Of a DNA stretch of 64,000 bases, positions 23,735 to 39,967 are shown one piece after another. Location of the stretch: assembly GCA_973895155.1 (NCBI GenBank), contig OZ316897.1, positions 2,046,001-2,110,000 on the forward strand, read 5' to 3'. The notes under the pieces were generated by a model that had not been told where the DNA came from, ran no database searches, and worked only from the letters and a program-made list of their open reading frames with translations. Numbering within the stretch: the first letter of the stretch is position 1; every line of letters starts with the position of its first letter. Both the position numbers and the translations under genes were made by a program. This DNA comes from Marsupella aquatica. Its lineage: Eukaryota; Marchantiophyta.

Positions 23735-26060
23735 CACGGGCTTGTGATCACTACCTGAGCTAAACCAAACCCCGGACCAGGGCTAGGTGAGGTCCTGGGT
23801 ATGGTTCTGACTGCCCCTTTCGAAACATTTGAGTGACAAAAGCAAGACAAGTTTCAAGATAAAAGCAACTAGCAGCCAGTCCTACACCCATTTCTAGCCT
23901 AACTTTAGTGATTCTAAAATAGGAAGGGTCCATCTGCATTGGGGCAAGGTTCAACTCGGCTTCAATCTCGTTCCAAAGGTGGCCTAAAAACTTTCATGGC
24001 CTTGTAATGCCAATTGAGCCAAACTGGATACAGGACTGGGGTTAACTAAGAATTGGGTACTGGGGTTATGGCATGTGAGGAACCAGAACCTGGTGGGCAG
24101 TGGCAGTTTAAGTAGCCAGTCTGGCACCAATTTCCAGACCAACTTAGTGATGGTAAAATAGGAGGGGTTCATCTGCAAAGTTCACCTTGGATTCAGCTTC
24201 ATTCCAATGGCGATCTACAAACTTTCACGGGCTTTGTAAACTCTACCTGAGCTAAACTGGATATGGGACCAGAATCTGGTGGACAGTGGCTGAATCTGGT
24301 GGACAATGGCTGTTCAAACAGCCAGCTGACCATCATTTTTAGCCTAGCTTAGTGCTTGTAAAATATGAGGGGTCCATTCAAAGTGGGTAGGGTTCACCTG
24401 GGCTTCAACTTCGTTCCAAACATGGTCTCAAATAACGTGGTCTCAAATCTTTCATGGGCTTGTAACCACTACCTAAGCTAAACTGGATACAGGACCAGGG
24501 TTATGGCACTGTAGGTGCAGGACCAGAAAGTGGTTAATAGTGGCAGTTTAGTCGGCCAGCCTGGCACCCACTTCTAGCTTAACTTTGTGATTGTAAAATA
24601 TGAGGGGTCCATCCAAAGCAAGCAAGGTTCATGTGGGCTTCAACCTCATTCCAAAGGCGGTGTCAATGCTTGGGTTGGTGTTAATGCTTGAGTGGTGTTA
24701 ATGAAGGAGGAGTCCATCCGAATTGGATGGCAAGGTTAATCTCGGGCATTCCAAAGGTGGTCTAAAAACTTTCATGGGCTTTGTAAACTCCACCTGAGCT
24801 AAAACTGGATACGGGACCAGAACTTGGTGGACAGTGGCAGTTTCACCAGCCAGTCTGGCCCCCATTTCTAGACTAACTTCATGATTGTAAGATAGGAGGG
24901 GTCAGTCCCAATTGGGAAGGTCCTGGGCAAGGTTCATCTGAGCCATTCCAAAGGTGGCATAGAACCTTTCATGATGGGCTTTGTAAACTATATCTGAGCT
25001 AAACCAGGCTCGTGACCAGGGTTAGCTACAGAACTGTAGGTGCAGGACCAGGCCCCCATCTCTAGCCTAACTTCATGATTGTCAAATGGGAGGGGTAGAT
25101 CCCAATTGGGAAGGTCCCGGGCAAGGTTCATCTGGGCCATTCCAAAGGTGGCATAGAACCAGTGTTTTTTTTTTGGCAAAAATTTGCCAAATTTCACCTC
25201 CCCAAAAATATTTTGCTACTTTTGGCTAAAATTGGCTACTGTTTTGCTGCCTTCATTAGCCAGTGTTCCACCTAATCCCCAGGTCGCTATAGCCAGAATC
25301 TAGGGAGATCTGATGGTTAGGAAAATGAATAGTAGGGAATCATTTGAGCATCTTCTCCTTCACACACTCTACATTCAACACTCTTGGCCAAAAAGTAAAA
25401 TCCTTTAAGAATACGCTGCATAGAACCTTTCATGGGCTTTGTAAACTCTACCTGAGGTAAACCGGGCTCGGGATCGGGGTTAGCTACCGACGTGTAGGTG
25501 CAGGACCAGGCCCCCATTTCTAGCCTGGAGGGGTAATCCCAATTGGGAAGGTACTGGGCAAGGTTCATTTGGATCATTCCAAAGGTGGCATAGAACCTTT
25601 CATGGGCTTTGTAAACTCTACCTGAGTAAACCGGGCTCGGGACCAGGGTTCGCTACAGAACTGTAGGTGCAGGGCCAGCAGTAGTGAGCGACCATTTCTA
25701 GCCTAACTTCATGATTGTAAAATAGGAGGGGTGCCATCCCAGTTGCGAATGTCCCGGGCAAGGTTCATCTGGGTCATTCCAAAGGTGGCATACAACCTTT
25801 CATGGGCTTTGTAAACTCTACCAGAGCTAAACTGGACTCGGGACCAGGGTTAGCTATGGAACTGTAGGTGCGTGACCAGACCCCCATTTCTAGACTAACT
25901 TCATGATTGTAAAATAGGAAGGGTGTACCCCGGGCAAGGTTCATTTGGATCATTCCAAAGGTGGCATAGAACCTTTCATGGGCTTTGTAAACTCTACCTG
26001 AGCTAAACCGGGCTCCGGACCGGGGTTAGCTGGAACTGTAGGTGCGGGGCCAGCAGAGTA
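23735..26060. repeat. Degenerate long-unit tandem array ending at the coatomer alpha gene
   Basis: About ten units share 'gggctttgtaaactctacc', 'gagctaaac.gg', 'gggaccag', 'cccatttctag', 'ttcatgattgtaaaatagga' and 'ccattccaaaggtgg'. The anchor word lies near 23745, 24000, 24230, 24458, 24777, 24979, 25436, 25606, 25806 and 25981. Spacing is mostly 170-260 bases, with one step of about 320 and one of about 457 where extra sequence is inserted. Units near the right end are more alike than those at the left, which suggests recent amplification there. The last unit runs directly into the 5' flank of the COPI alpha gene. Confidence 0.9.
25155..25420. repeat. Insertion inside the tandem array, distant match to 945-1150
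   Basis: This stretch breaks the array's rhythm: it begins with a run of T, then 'ggcaaaaatttgccaaatttc', and is followed by 'cacctaatcccc', 'agggagatct' and 'cttctccttcacac'. Bases 945-1150 show the same order with differences ('cacctagtcatt', 'aaggagatct', 'ttctacttcacac'). Both may be copies of one short dispersed element. The array unit resumes at 25420. Confidence 0.4.
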
Positions 26061-26582
26061 GTGAGCGACTGAGTGTCGGGCACTTCTCTGTGGGTCGCTC
26101 GAGTCAGAGGGTTTCCCTTCCCATTCTTTTCTTCGAGGAGAGAGAAAGAGAGAAGCTGCGCTTTGGCGAGCTGCAGGAGTAGATCAGCTCGAGCTCGGCA
26201 CGGGAAATAATAAAAACATGGCGGATCGGAAACAAGACGGTCGAGGTTGAGATCAGATCGGAGCGAGGCGCCCCACCGCCACCCAGCAAATAGTCCCCAG
26301 TCGAGTCTCGTGCCCAGAGGACGACGACAAAGGAGGAGTAGCGGAGGAGTGGAGGAGTTTCAGATCTGCTCTTCCTCTTTCGCTTCTGAAATTTTGATCG
26401 ATTTCTCCGACCGATTCGATTGCTCTATGATCTGCACCGCGGACGGGTGGATCTGGGAAGCTGGAGAGCGCGCGAAGAGTTCTGTGAGAGGAGAGGAGTG
26501 GAGAGAACGTGGAGCTGGACTGATCGGAGTGAGGAGTGTTTTGGAACAAACCCTATAGTGTCGGGTTGGACGGGGGGACACA
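26061..26582 (+). promoter_or_regulatory. 5' flank and leader of the coatomer alpha gene
   Basis: This is a GC-richer, non-repetitive stretch between the tandem array and the COPA start. No clear TATA box. A C/T-rich stretch ('ttcccttcccattcttttcttcg') lies near 26110-26135, followed by a GA-rich tract 'gagagagaaagagagaag'. An 'aaataataaaaacatgg' stretch at about 26206 contains an ATG upstream of the chosen start. Confidence 0.45.
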
Positions 26583-29500
26583 ATGCTGACGAAGTTCGAG
26601 ACGAAGAGTAATCGGGTGAAGGGGCTGAGTTTCCACCCGCGCCGGCCATGGATTCTGGCCAGTCTGCACAGTGGAGTGATCCAATTATGGGATTACCGGA
26701 TGGGAACGCTGATCGACAGGTTCGATGAGCACGACGGGCCCGTCCGTGGAGTGCATTTTCACAAGTCGCAGCCCCTTTTCGTCTCCGGAGGTATGTTTGT
26801 CTGTCTAGTTCTCTATGTGTCGTTCACATTGTTGTTGGTTCGTTTAGGTTAAGTGTTTAGATCTGATTCGCAGAACAGCCGTGCGCATTTCTCTTGCTCT
26901 TGCTCTGTCCTTTGTTTCTTCTACCGTTCTTCCTCGCTTTGCTTCCTTTCTGCGTGTGCTTTCCTAGAAAGTAGTGGCGCATTGCTTCGTTTCTTCATTC
27001 GCATTGGATGTTCTTGATCGGCAGAATTCTGTCAGGTCCACCATTTGATGTTGTGTCTTCATTACCTGGAGCTGAGGTTGCATTACCTTATTTTTGTCTT
27101 CATTGCCTGGAGCTTAAGCTGCATTACCATACTTGTGCTTTGTTTGCCTGGAACTCAAGCTGCGTTCCCACACTAGTGTCGTGGTTGCGTGGAGCTAAAG
27201 TTGCATCACCATACTTGTTTATGGTGGCGCGGAGCTTGTGCTGTATAATTATATTTTGTCTTTTGACTGCCTGGTACTTAAAGCTGTATTACGTTGCTTT
27301 TTGTTGCAACTGCTGTCGTGCGGGAGGCAATGCATTTGTGGGTCTTGTAGAGGTTTTTCTTCTCTTGTGGGCATCTGTTTGAGGAAATCTGATTGCTGTA
27401 AAAAACAATCACGGGGTCCTTTGCACGGTAGAGTTGCTCTCATGTTCGAGAAGTACGGTGTGGAGAGATCCGTGAGTTTTGAACGTGTTACGGAAGCCTC
27501 CCTTCTTGTCATCTAGATCGTGGTCCACTTGCCCTTCTGCTTGTGCCCCTCCTTCCGATCAGGAAGTTTGATCATCGTCCTAGTTAGTCTCCTATTTGGT
27601 GACCTTCTGGTCTGCAATTTCAATCATAGAATCTTGATAACCTGTGTACATTGTTCTTATCGTGGCCCTTTTTGAGTCCCGGTGGACAATGGAATTCATT
27701 GTGTTCATTCCTTGGATCTCATCGCAGGGGATGACTACAAAATCAAAGTGTGGAACTACAAGCTGCGCAGATGTCTCTTCACTCTGTTGGGGCATTTGGA
27801 CTACATAAGAACAGTGCAGTTTCACCAGGAGTATCCCTGGATCGTAAGTGCCAGCGATGATCAGACCATTCGGATCTGGAATTGGCAGTCTCGCACTTGC
27901 ATATCAGTCCTCACTGGCCATAATCATTATGTGATGTGCGCTTCTTTCCATGTCAAGGAGGACTTGGTTGTTTCGGCTTCTTTGGATCAGACTGTGAGAA
28001 TTTGGGACATTGGCGCGTTGAGGAAGAAGACCGTGGCTCCTGCAGAAGATATTTTGAGGCTCACGCAGATGAATACAGATCTTTTCGGTGGAGGAGATGC
28101 CGTCGTGAAGTACGTTCTCGAAGGTCATGACAGGGGCGTGAATTGGGCCGCCTTCCACCCTACACTGCCCCTCATTGTCTCAGGTGCTGACGACCGCCAG
28201 GTTAAGCTGTGGCGAATGAATGGTAAGTGTGAAGCAAAAGTTGTGCTGTTCCTACTTTTTGGCTGAGCGTTTCCTTTGTGATCCCTTGGGGAGCTCAGTT
28301 GTAGATGCGGGAGCTCTTTGTCAGATGGATACCAGAAATTGCGACTCCCTGCTAGTTTGCAAGTGCAGGGAGGCCTGACGTTCATAAATTTAAGGAATGA
28401 TCTCTCTGGTGAGCTGGTTTGAAGGTGCAGATAGGTCTTTTTTATAAATGGATTCGAGAAATAGTGATCACTCTGGGGAGGTGATTTGTATTGGAGGGAG
28501 CTTTATTATCAGCAATCAATGCATTACATAAAAAGCATGTTTGAGTATTGCTAGTGGATCTGATTGGCCGGCTTTTTTTTTAAAACCTTCCTAACCCGGG
28601 GGCTCGTTGATATCATAGGGACATCACTGCTCATCTGTGTGTCCTCGTGCTCCAATTCCAGCTCATTTCTACCCGTTGACTTGGATTAAATGGAGGAAAA
28701 TTGCTAATGGTCTGAGTGGATGGTTGTCTTAACTTGCGTTGTTTCCTTAATTGATGTAGATACGAAAGCATGGGAGGTGGACACTCTCCGGGGTCATGTG
28801 AACAATGTCTCCTGTGTGATGTTCCATGCACGTCAGGATATTATTGTCTCAAACTCGGAAGACAAGAGCATTCGAGTGTGGGACATGTCTAAGCGCACCG
28901 GGGTTCAAACCTTCAGAAGAGAACACGACCGATTTTGGATACTTGCAGCGCACCCTGATATGAATCTTCTAGCAGCTGGGCATGACAGCGGGATGATAGT
29001 CTTCAAGTTGGAGCGGGAGAGACCCTCGTACGCTGTCCATGGAGGGACTCTTTACTTCGTGAAAGAGCGGTACCTTCGGACTTACGATTTTGCCACTGCC
29101 AGGGACAATCCTTTAATCTCTATTAGGAGAACGGGTTCCACAGGCATGAACCAGGGCCCCAGATCTATGTCTTACAATCCGGCGGAAAATGCTGTCCTTA
29201 TCTGCTCGGACGTCGATGGGGGTTCTTACGAGCTGTACACGATTCCCAAGGACACCACAGGACGGAGTGAGACCACACAAGAAGCAAAGCGTGGTTATGG
29301 AGCTTCTGCCGTTTTCGTTGCTCGTAATCGTTTTGCTGTCTTGGACAGAAATCACAACCAGGTGATCATCAAGAATCTCCGCAATGAGGTCACCAAGAAG
29401 GTGAATTTGCCCTTTGCCACCACTGATGCCGTGTTCTATGCCGGTCTTGGTAACCTACTCTGCAGGTCGGAGGACAAGGTCATCCTCTTCGACGTGCAAC

Positions 29501-31707
29501 AGCGAAGTACGCTGGGCGAGCTCAATACTCCGTTCATCAAGTATGTAGTGTGGTCCAATGACATGGAGCTGGTTGCTTTGATAAGTAAGCACGCCATCAT
29601 CATTGCCACAAAGAAACTCGTGCATAAATGCACTGTGCATGAGACTATCAGGGTAAAGAGCGGAGCGTGGGATGACTCTGGTGTTTTTGTCTTCACGACT
29701 CTGAATCACATCAAGTACTGTCTGCCAAATGGAGACAGCGGCATCATCAGGACCCTTGAGGTGCCAGTTTATATTACTAAAGTCTCAGGATCCTCCGTGT
29801 ACAGTCTAGACAGGGATGGAAAGAACCGGGTCATCCAGATTGACACCACAGAGTACATGTTCAAGCTGGCTTTGATCCAGAAAAGATACGATCAAGTCCT
29901 CCAGATGATCCGTGGGTCACAGCTATGTGGGCAGTCCATAATAGCTTATCTTCAACAGAAAGGATTCCCAGAGGTGGCTTTGCACTTTGTCAAGGACGAG
30001 AGAACAAGATTCAACCTGGCTGTCGAGTGTGGAAATATTGAAGTAGCGGTAGCATCTGCTAAGGAGATTGACGAGAAGGATTATTGGTATAGACTGGGAG
30101 TGGAGGCTCTGCGCCAAGGTAACCATGAGATTGTGGAGTACTCCTATCAGAAGACCAAGAACTTTGAGAGGCTGTCCTTTTTGTATCTGATCACTGGAAA
30201 CCTTGAGAAGCTTTCCAAGATGCTGAAGATTGCTGAAATGCGGAACGATGTGATGGGCCGTTTCCATAATGCTCTCTATCTTGGTGACGTCCAGGAGCGA
30301 GTGAAGATTCTGGAAGAGTCGGGGCACCTTCCTTTAGCATATGTGACTGCAGCTATTCATGGATTGACTGAAGTGTCCGAGAGACTTGCTGCAGAGCTAG
30401 GAGAGAATGTCCCACCTCTTCCGTCGGAGGAATCATCGGCATTGCTTTTGCCTCCCACACCGATCCTGAGGGATAACAACTGGCCATTGCTTTTGGTCAG
30501 TAAAGGCTTTTTCGAAGGTGCTTTTGCAGCTGATGCAGGAGCGGCCACTGAGGTAGAGGATGAGGGGGCCGAAGGTGCCTGGGGCGAGGAGTTGATTATT
30601 CCGGATGTAACCGAAGGGGAAAATGGTGATGTGCACGTCGATGCAGAGGAGAATGGCGGAGGAGAAGACGATGAAGAAGGCGGATGGGATATGGAGGATT
30701 TGGAGCTTCCACCAGATGTCACGCCGGATACCACTTCTACCGTGGACTCGACCTATTTTGTTGCTCCGAATCCTGGAATGCCTGTGAAGCAGATATGGGT
30801 TCAGAAATCCAATCTCGCAGCAGAACACGCAGCTGCAGGGGCGTTTGACACGGCTATGAGACTCTTGAATCGGCAGCTAGGAATTTCAAATTTTGCACCC
30901 TTGAAGTCAGCCTTTTTGGATCTCAACCTTGCAAGCCATTCATCCCTACCCGCACTTGTGTCAGTACCTGCCTTGACATTTGCTTTGGAGAGAGGATGGA
31001 CTGAGGCTGCAAGTGCAAATGTCCGTGGCCCACCAGCTTTGATATTCAAGTTGTCAGCTCTTGAAGATAAGTTGAAGGTGGCGTATAAAACCACTACTGA
31101 AGGCAAGTTCATAGAGGCTTTGAGAGTGTTCCTCAGTATTTTGCAGACTATTCCCTTGGTAGTCGTCGAATCTCGGAAAGAGGTGGATGATGTGAAGGAG
31201 CTACTGGGGATCGCCAAGGATTATGTTCTTGCACTCAAGATAGAGCTTAGAAGGAAAGAAGAGAGGGACAATCCAGTTCGGCAAGCAGAGCTTGCTGCGT
31301 ACTTCACTCATTGTACCCTTCAACCCACGCACTTGAAGCTCAGTCTGCAATCTGCTATGAGCATTTGTTTCAAAGCAAAGTGCTACAACACGGCAGCTTC
31401 CTTCTGTAGACGGCTTTTGGAATTGAATCTCGCGCCAGCAGTTGCCTCGAAGGCCCGTCAAGTCTTACAAGCATGTGAGAGGACACCCCGCGATGAGTTG
31501 CAACTCAACTACGATCCCCGTAACCCATTTGTAGTTTGCGGATCTACCTTTACCCCCATCTACCGAGGTAGTGAGGATATCTCATGCCCGTTCTGTGCAG
31601 CAAGGTTTGTGCCACAGGTCAGAGGGCAAGTTTGTCCTGTTTGCGATCTGGCTACAGTTGGAGCTGATGCTTCTGGTTTGACTTGCTCAGCTACTCAACA
31701 CCGGTAG
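26583..31707 (+). CDS. COPA: Coatomer subunit alpha (COPI coat)
   Basis: Exons 26583-26790, 27728-28222 and 28760-31707 join in frame at GT-AG sites and give 1216 residues, the usual plant length. Residues 1 to about 310 hold WD40 repeats that open with [15 protein letters not shown] and show repeated I-K-V-W-N, I-R-I-W-N, V-R-I-W-D, V-K-L-W and I-R-V-W-D. This is the first propeller that reads dilysine retrieval signals on cargo. The second propeller and the alpha-solenoid follow, then a Glu/Asp/Gly-rich linker (near 30550-30720) and the C-terminal domain that binds epsilon-COP, ending with two C-P-x-C pairs. COPI carries retrograde Golgi-to-ER traffic. The last exon holds about 80% of the protein. 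Intron 1 carries a minisatellite. This is the safest call in the window. Confidence 0.97.
27060..27300. repeat. Minisatellite inside coatomer alpha intron 1
   Basis: About six degenerate units of about 42 bases have the core 'gcctggagcttaagctgcattacc'-like wording, starting near 27064, 27105, 27147, 27188, 27229 and 27270. It lies entirely within the first intron. Confidence 0.8.
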
Positions 31708-34200
31708 GATGGAAATTCAACATGGCTGCTGGGGGTCGCAGCTGTGAAAACCTTTTTGTTCTCTTGGAGGTAACGATAGAGGTCTTTCAGACCGCAATTA
31801 CAATCACCTGGGGTGTGGTTTAGATATATGTTGTAGGGGGACACATGATTGTTTTCAAGGTGCTCAGTGGCTGGACTTCACGTCTCGACACACCAATTTC
31901 GTTTGAAAGCTGCTCGTGCAAGGCCACTAAAGAAGTTTGTCTCGTTTCCACAAATTTCCGAAACTAGGGCCTGTGGTCTTGCTTCCTTGTTCATTAATAT
32001 TTTTTTAAAGTTGGAAGTTGCTCTTAGGCAATCGTGCTTCGAGCACATCGGACAAAGAATACCAATCAGGCAGTTCCAATTCTTTCCCAGTAGATGCTCC
32101 CTTTTCTTCGCAGGGGATTTGGTGGGGCTGTGGGCACATGCTTTATGACATTTCGAAGTCTAATAAAGTGTTCTGTTAGGCCCACTTGTTGTGAATCGCC
32201 TACCCATCTCCTTTGGCCTTCTCTAGTTGGAAGTTGTCTCTGTCTCTGTAGAGACAGTATACTCGGCGATGACTTGTGTATATAATTTGGACATTATATT
32301 TGATGATCTCATCAGCCAATTTTGAGTTTTTCGACCAGTGTCATGACTGACTGTTGACGTGGCATTTGATACTCAGCTGCTACCAAAGTACCACTGGCAA
32401 TGCTGACGTATGTCAGAACTGACTCGCGTGATTGCCAGATTGCATCTTCTCAGTGAAAGGTTCTTATAACGAAAATTTCTGAGACTCTTCATAGGTTACC
32501 TTCGAAGCTACTTGACAGTAATTTTTGGAATCATTTAGAGTCCTCTATTGGTTGGAGATTGCACATGCAGTGTCTTCTCCTGGGAATGCGATGCATTTGT
32601 TTACAACAGCAGACGGGCTTGAGTTCTAGGGTGCGAGAGTTTTCAATGTCTCATGTTTTGGCAGGATGAATCAGTCTCTACCGGAAGGTTGTGCTTTCAA
32701 CTTTCAGCCGAATGGTTTGTGCTCAGTCTTATGTGTAAGAGCCTCTTTCCATTGGCCCCTTGTCACCCACCACCCGTTCCGCTTCTGCAGCGGTACACTT
32801 GAGGGGATGACCCTCTGTTCTTATTGTGGTCCAAATTCATTCCCAGCATCTGCGAAGATTGCAAAAGGGGGTTGGCATGGTAAATTGAAAGCGATTCTAA
32901 GTTAAACTTCGCACATTATGTAGACCCTGGCTCAGGCAGAGTGCACTGGAAGAATTGGTGGAGAGGCAAGTGTGTACAGATAGTAATAGAAGTCAGCACT
33001 AGAGACTTTCCACATTGTGGTCTGGTTTTCTCATTTGGAAATACCAAACCTTTCTTCATTTTGCTGGCTACAAACAAACAAGCTTTCTCTTTATCTCAAC
33101 GAAGACTTTGAGCAACTTGAACCAAGACTTGTATATATGAGTTTAAAACAGGAGTTGAAGACCACAACGCACAGCTTGTCCTGGAATCTGGAAGCTTCAA
33201 GGAGACATTGCAGAAAGGGACTTGGGAGGGGAAAGCTGGTCATGGTTGGTATATCCAGAACTCATTCATGAGTGTATCAAGAAATAAGCGTACAAAAGGG
33301 AGGCCCAAAAGAGGGGCTCTCCTAGAGCCAGTGACATGACCTAAGAAACCAGTGGAACCAGATGTTGTCGAGGTGACCTAGCCTAAGGAGGAAGTGGAAC
33401 CAGATACAGATGGTCAGGGGAAGAATCTGGCAAGATCCCAGCTTGTCTTGGGGGTGGGGACAAAGTCTGCTGATGAATCAAATGCTAGACAACTTGGAGC
33501 AACCTGAATCTAAAAAACATCTAATGTGGGAGGTGTGAGAGTCACCTCCAAACTCATCCTATAGAACTTACACATAGTCTATTTAGAGCTTCAAACTATT
33601 CAAACTTGAGGGCTACGTAGAACCTACATTGACTAATGTAAGGTCTGTAGGATTTAAAAAGTTCATAGTTGCAAAAGCAGCTTCATGTTTTGGCTGACTC
33701 TGTGACTACATCCTGAAGATGGTCGATGTCTACTGCAGACGAAGGAATGCAATCCCATTTGGTTGGATGTGTTGAGGATCTATAGTTGGACAGACACTGC
33801 AATTGGCACCAGAAAACTTCCAGGTCACAATGTTGTGACTACTAGCAGGTCAAAACTACTGTACTGAGACGGGTGGGAATGCTCTAGACAACACTTGCGG
33901 ACAGTGGGTCTAATATTTGGCAACTTGTGGGGGTAATTTGGTATTTTTCTGGAACTTAGTTTGCACAGTAAAAGTTGGGTGGGGGTGAGGGCACAGGTGG
34001 ACTTTAGGGTATATGTGGGCTCTATAGGCTTTGTTTTTTCTCAGCTTGGTAGTCTTCTTTTGAGGTTTGAGTTTGTTTTTTTGGTACCTCTCCTGCTCTT
34101 ACTCCTTTGTACTGTGTTTGGCCCTTAGTACATTATCTTGAGCAATCCATAGTAGATCTGTAGCAGTGGGTGCTAGTGGGCCTCAAATAGAGCCTTTCCC
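31708..34200. other. Coatomer alpha 3' flank and intergenic DNA
   Basis: The start is probable 3' UTR. Short frames are unrecognised. The stretch from about 33280 becomes repeat-like and leads into the tandem array at 34200. Confidence 0.4.
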
Positions 34201-34615
34201 CCTCGAATACATTTTGGGTCCATCCAATCTTTGCCAGTCCATCCTGGCTTCATATTCAAAGTAGAGGTCCATCTGGGCTTTAGTTTCTCAATTGTGGGCA
34301 TCTGAGTCAGTTTAATTGTTCTCAGCAAGTCCATCTAGGCTTTGCCAGTCCATCCGGGCTTCATAGACAAAGTGGAGGTCCATCCAGGCTCGACTTTCTC
34401 AATTGTGTTATCCAAGTCAGTTGAAATGCTCCGAGCAAGTCCATCTGGGCTTCATCGACAAAGTGGAGGTCCATCCAAGCTTTAGTTTTCTCAATTGTTT
34501 CATGTCTGGCAATGGGGAAGTCTGAAAACCTTGGGCTTTAGTTTCTCAATTGTTTGATGTCCATCAGGGTTTTAGTTTCTCAATTGTTTGATGTGGGGGC
34601 AATGGGGAAGAATTT
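34200..34615. repeat. Tandem repeat upstream of adenylosuccinate lyase
   Basis: Several units contain 'gtccatc..ggcttca', 'caaagtggaggtccatc', 'ggctttagtttctcaattg' and 'agtcagtt.aa.tg.tc..agcaag'. The larger period is about 110 bases (three units). Then a shorter unit with 'ttagtttctcaattgtttgatg' repeats up to 34600. Confidence 0.8.
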
Positions 34616-34826
34616 AGAAAACTTTCACCAAAATTGATAAACCAGGAAAAAACAAACAAAGTGCAATGAGAGGAAAGAAAAAGAGTTCCAAAGAGGACGA
34701 ACACCAAACATCCAGTGCAATCCAAAAACAAAGGAAGAAGATAAAGGGGAAGGCTGAAAACCTTGGCGACCTTCTTCCGTCACGAGATTAGTCGCAGCAA
34801 AAGAGCTCAATTCGTGCAATCGAAAC

Positions 34827-38367
<3,541 letters not shown>

Positions 38368-38920
38368 TTGGAGTAAAGAGCAAGATCTCAATTAAAGTAG
38401 CACGTCCATCTGGGCAAATGCCATCCAGCTACGAGTTAACTTTCTAGAAAACAGTGGAGATGATCACAATTGTACATCTACCCTGAATTCACAATTTTGA
38501 CTTAACAACTAGTACCAAGAGATTGAAAACCATGGCAGTCGAAGTTTCCTAAGCAGGGTGTAAGGACTCCCCTCAAGATTGTCTTCGCTAAAATCACTTT
38601 GTTATAGATAGTTTGATAACATTTCTGTGTCCTTGAATGACCCCTTGTGTAAAAAGCTTATGGGCAGTCATGAGCAAATAATTTAATAAAATCACTTTAC
38701 AGCTCAAATTGGAGAATGATTCCATGGAACTAGAAACACGAGTAGATGGCAAGCTGAGCCTCTCGCATGGACCACAATGTTGGTTTTTTGAAACCCCCAT
38801 GGACCTCATCTCCCAAAATTTGAGTTTCATCATAATAACTTGTTCATAGACTCAAAATGTTTTTTTAGTTTTGAGGATATGCTAGAGGAGTAGGTAAGGT
38901 ACACTTTCATGAAAGTGATA
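38368..38920. other. 3' flank of adenylosuccinate lyase, unassigned
   Basis: Probable 3' UTR followed by AT-rich DNA. Nothing coding is recognised. Confidence 0.4.
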
Positions 38921-39116
38921 CCGAAATTTTGTCCATTTTGGTTGAATTATTCACATGAAATGGGGAGAGGTAAATTCTGTTAGATTAATTTTTGTTGAGT
39001 TAATATGAAACATTAGCCTGAATTTTTGGCCATTTTGGTTGAATTATTCACCATGAAATTGATAGGGGTAAATTGTGTTAGATTAATTTTTTTTTTGTGT
39101 TAATATGAAACATTAG
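38921..39116. repeat. Two-copy tandem repeat, period 97
   Basis: 'ccattttggttgaattattcac' starts at 38933 and 39030. Both copies continue through 'ggggtaaatt.tgttagattaattttt' style text to 'gttaatatgaaacattagc'. Copies are close by eye with small indels. Confidence 0.85.
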
Positions 39117-39561
39117 CTTTTGTGTTTTTTCATGTCCCCTTCTTTTGCTGCCTTGCAAGTGAAAATTTTAAAAAATATTTAATAATGATCAAATTATAAG
39201 CCCAAGACTCCTATGGACCCACCAAAATGATGTACATGGGAGCAATGTGTCCAACATGGAGGTCCATCCTAGGTTCACTTTTGTCCATGGCCATGATCAA
39301 AATTGGGATTTCGGTCAAATTTGCCTTGCCCTGGTTGGGCTTTGAGATGGGTCACACCAAGCCCCCATAGAACAGTGTAACACTAATTTTTTTAATGGGT
39401 GCCGACCATTCTTGAAGGGTACCAATGCATTTTGTGTCCGAGTTACTGACAATCAATATTTGTGCAAAACCACCGATTTTTTGTTCCTGGCCAGTCACAA
39501 TTTGCGGGAACTGCAGATTTTTGGTAGACTACCTCGGCTGGAGCATTTTGGTCAAGCAACA

Positions 39562-39967
39562 TTTTACTAAGCTGTCCCACAAATTGTCTGCATTTAGGAT
39601 CCTGTCCCACAAAGGAATTTATTTGCCACAAAGCCCCCCATTCCGTATATGGGTTAGTATACAGTTAACACTGGGTTCCGAGTGCCATGTGGTGAGGTGT
39701 GAGTGGCTGTGAGTTGACCCGCTTTGACTGTGTGCAAACATTCCCTACTTTGTGAAAGTTGGACCATTTTGGCTCCTCCTGGGCCTCGCTACTTTGTGAG
39801 GGGAAGTTCGGGTTAACCCACAGCCACTCAGGCCCTGCCACATGGCACTCAGAACCCAGTGTTAATTGTATACTAACCCGTATACTGAATGGGGGGCATC
39901 TTGGCAAATAAATTACTCTGAGGGACAGGATACTAAATTTGGACAGTTATGGGAAAGCTTAGTAAAA
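39562..39967. repeat. Inverted repeat with arms of about 160 bases (hairpin or MITE-like)
   Basis: The left arm at about 39562-39722 is matched in reverse complement by 39806-39967. Shared words in order on the left arm are 'ttttactaagct', 'aatttatttgcca', 'gccccccatt', 'gggttagtata', 'aacactgggtt', 'gagtgccatgtgg' and 'gagtggctgtg'. The spacer is about 83 bases. Frames on the two strands accordingly spell similar peptides (both contain S-I-Q-L-T-L-G-S-E-C-H-V). The outer part of the right arm ('gggacaggat.ctaaa.t.ggacagttatgg') is repeated once more up to about 40030. No transposase is present. A foldback transposon or MITE is the simplest reading; a transcript would form a long dsRNA. Confidence 0.85.

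Noticed and set aside
30357-31217. Minus-strand frames of 125-138 codons within coatomer alpha
   Set aside because: They mirror the sense coding sequence, and their Ser/Pro-rich make-up is the complement of the acidic linker.
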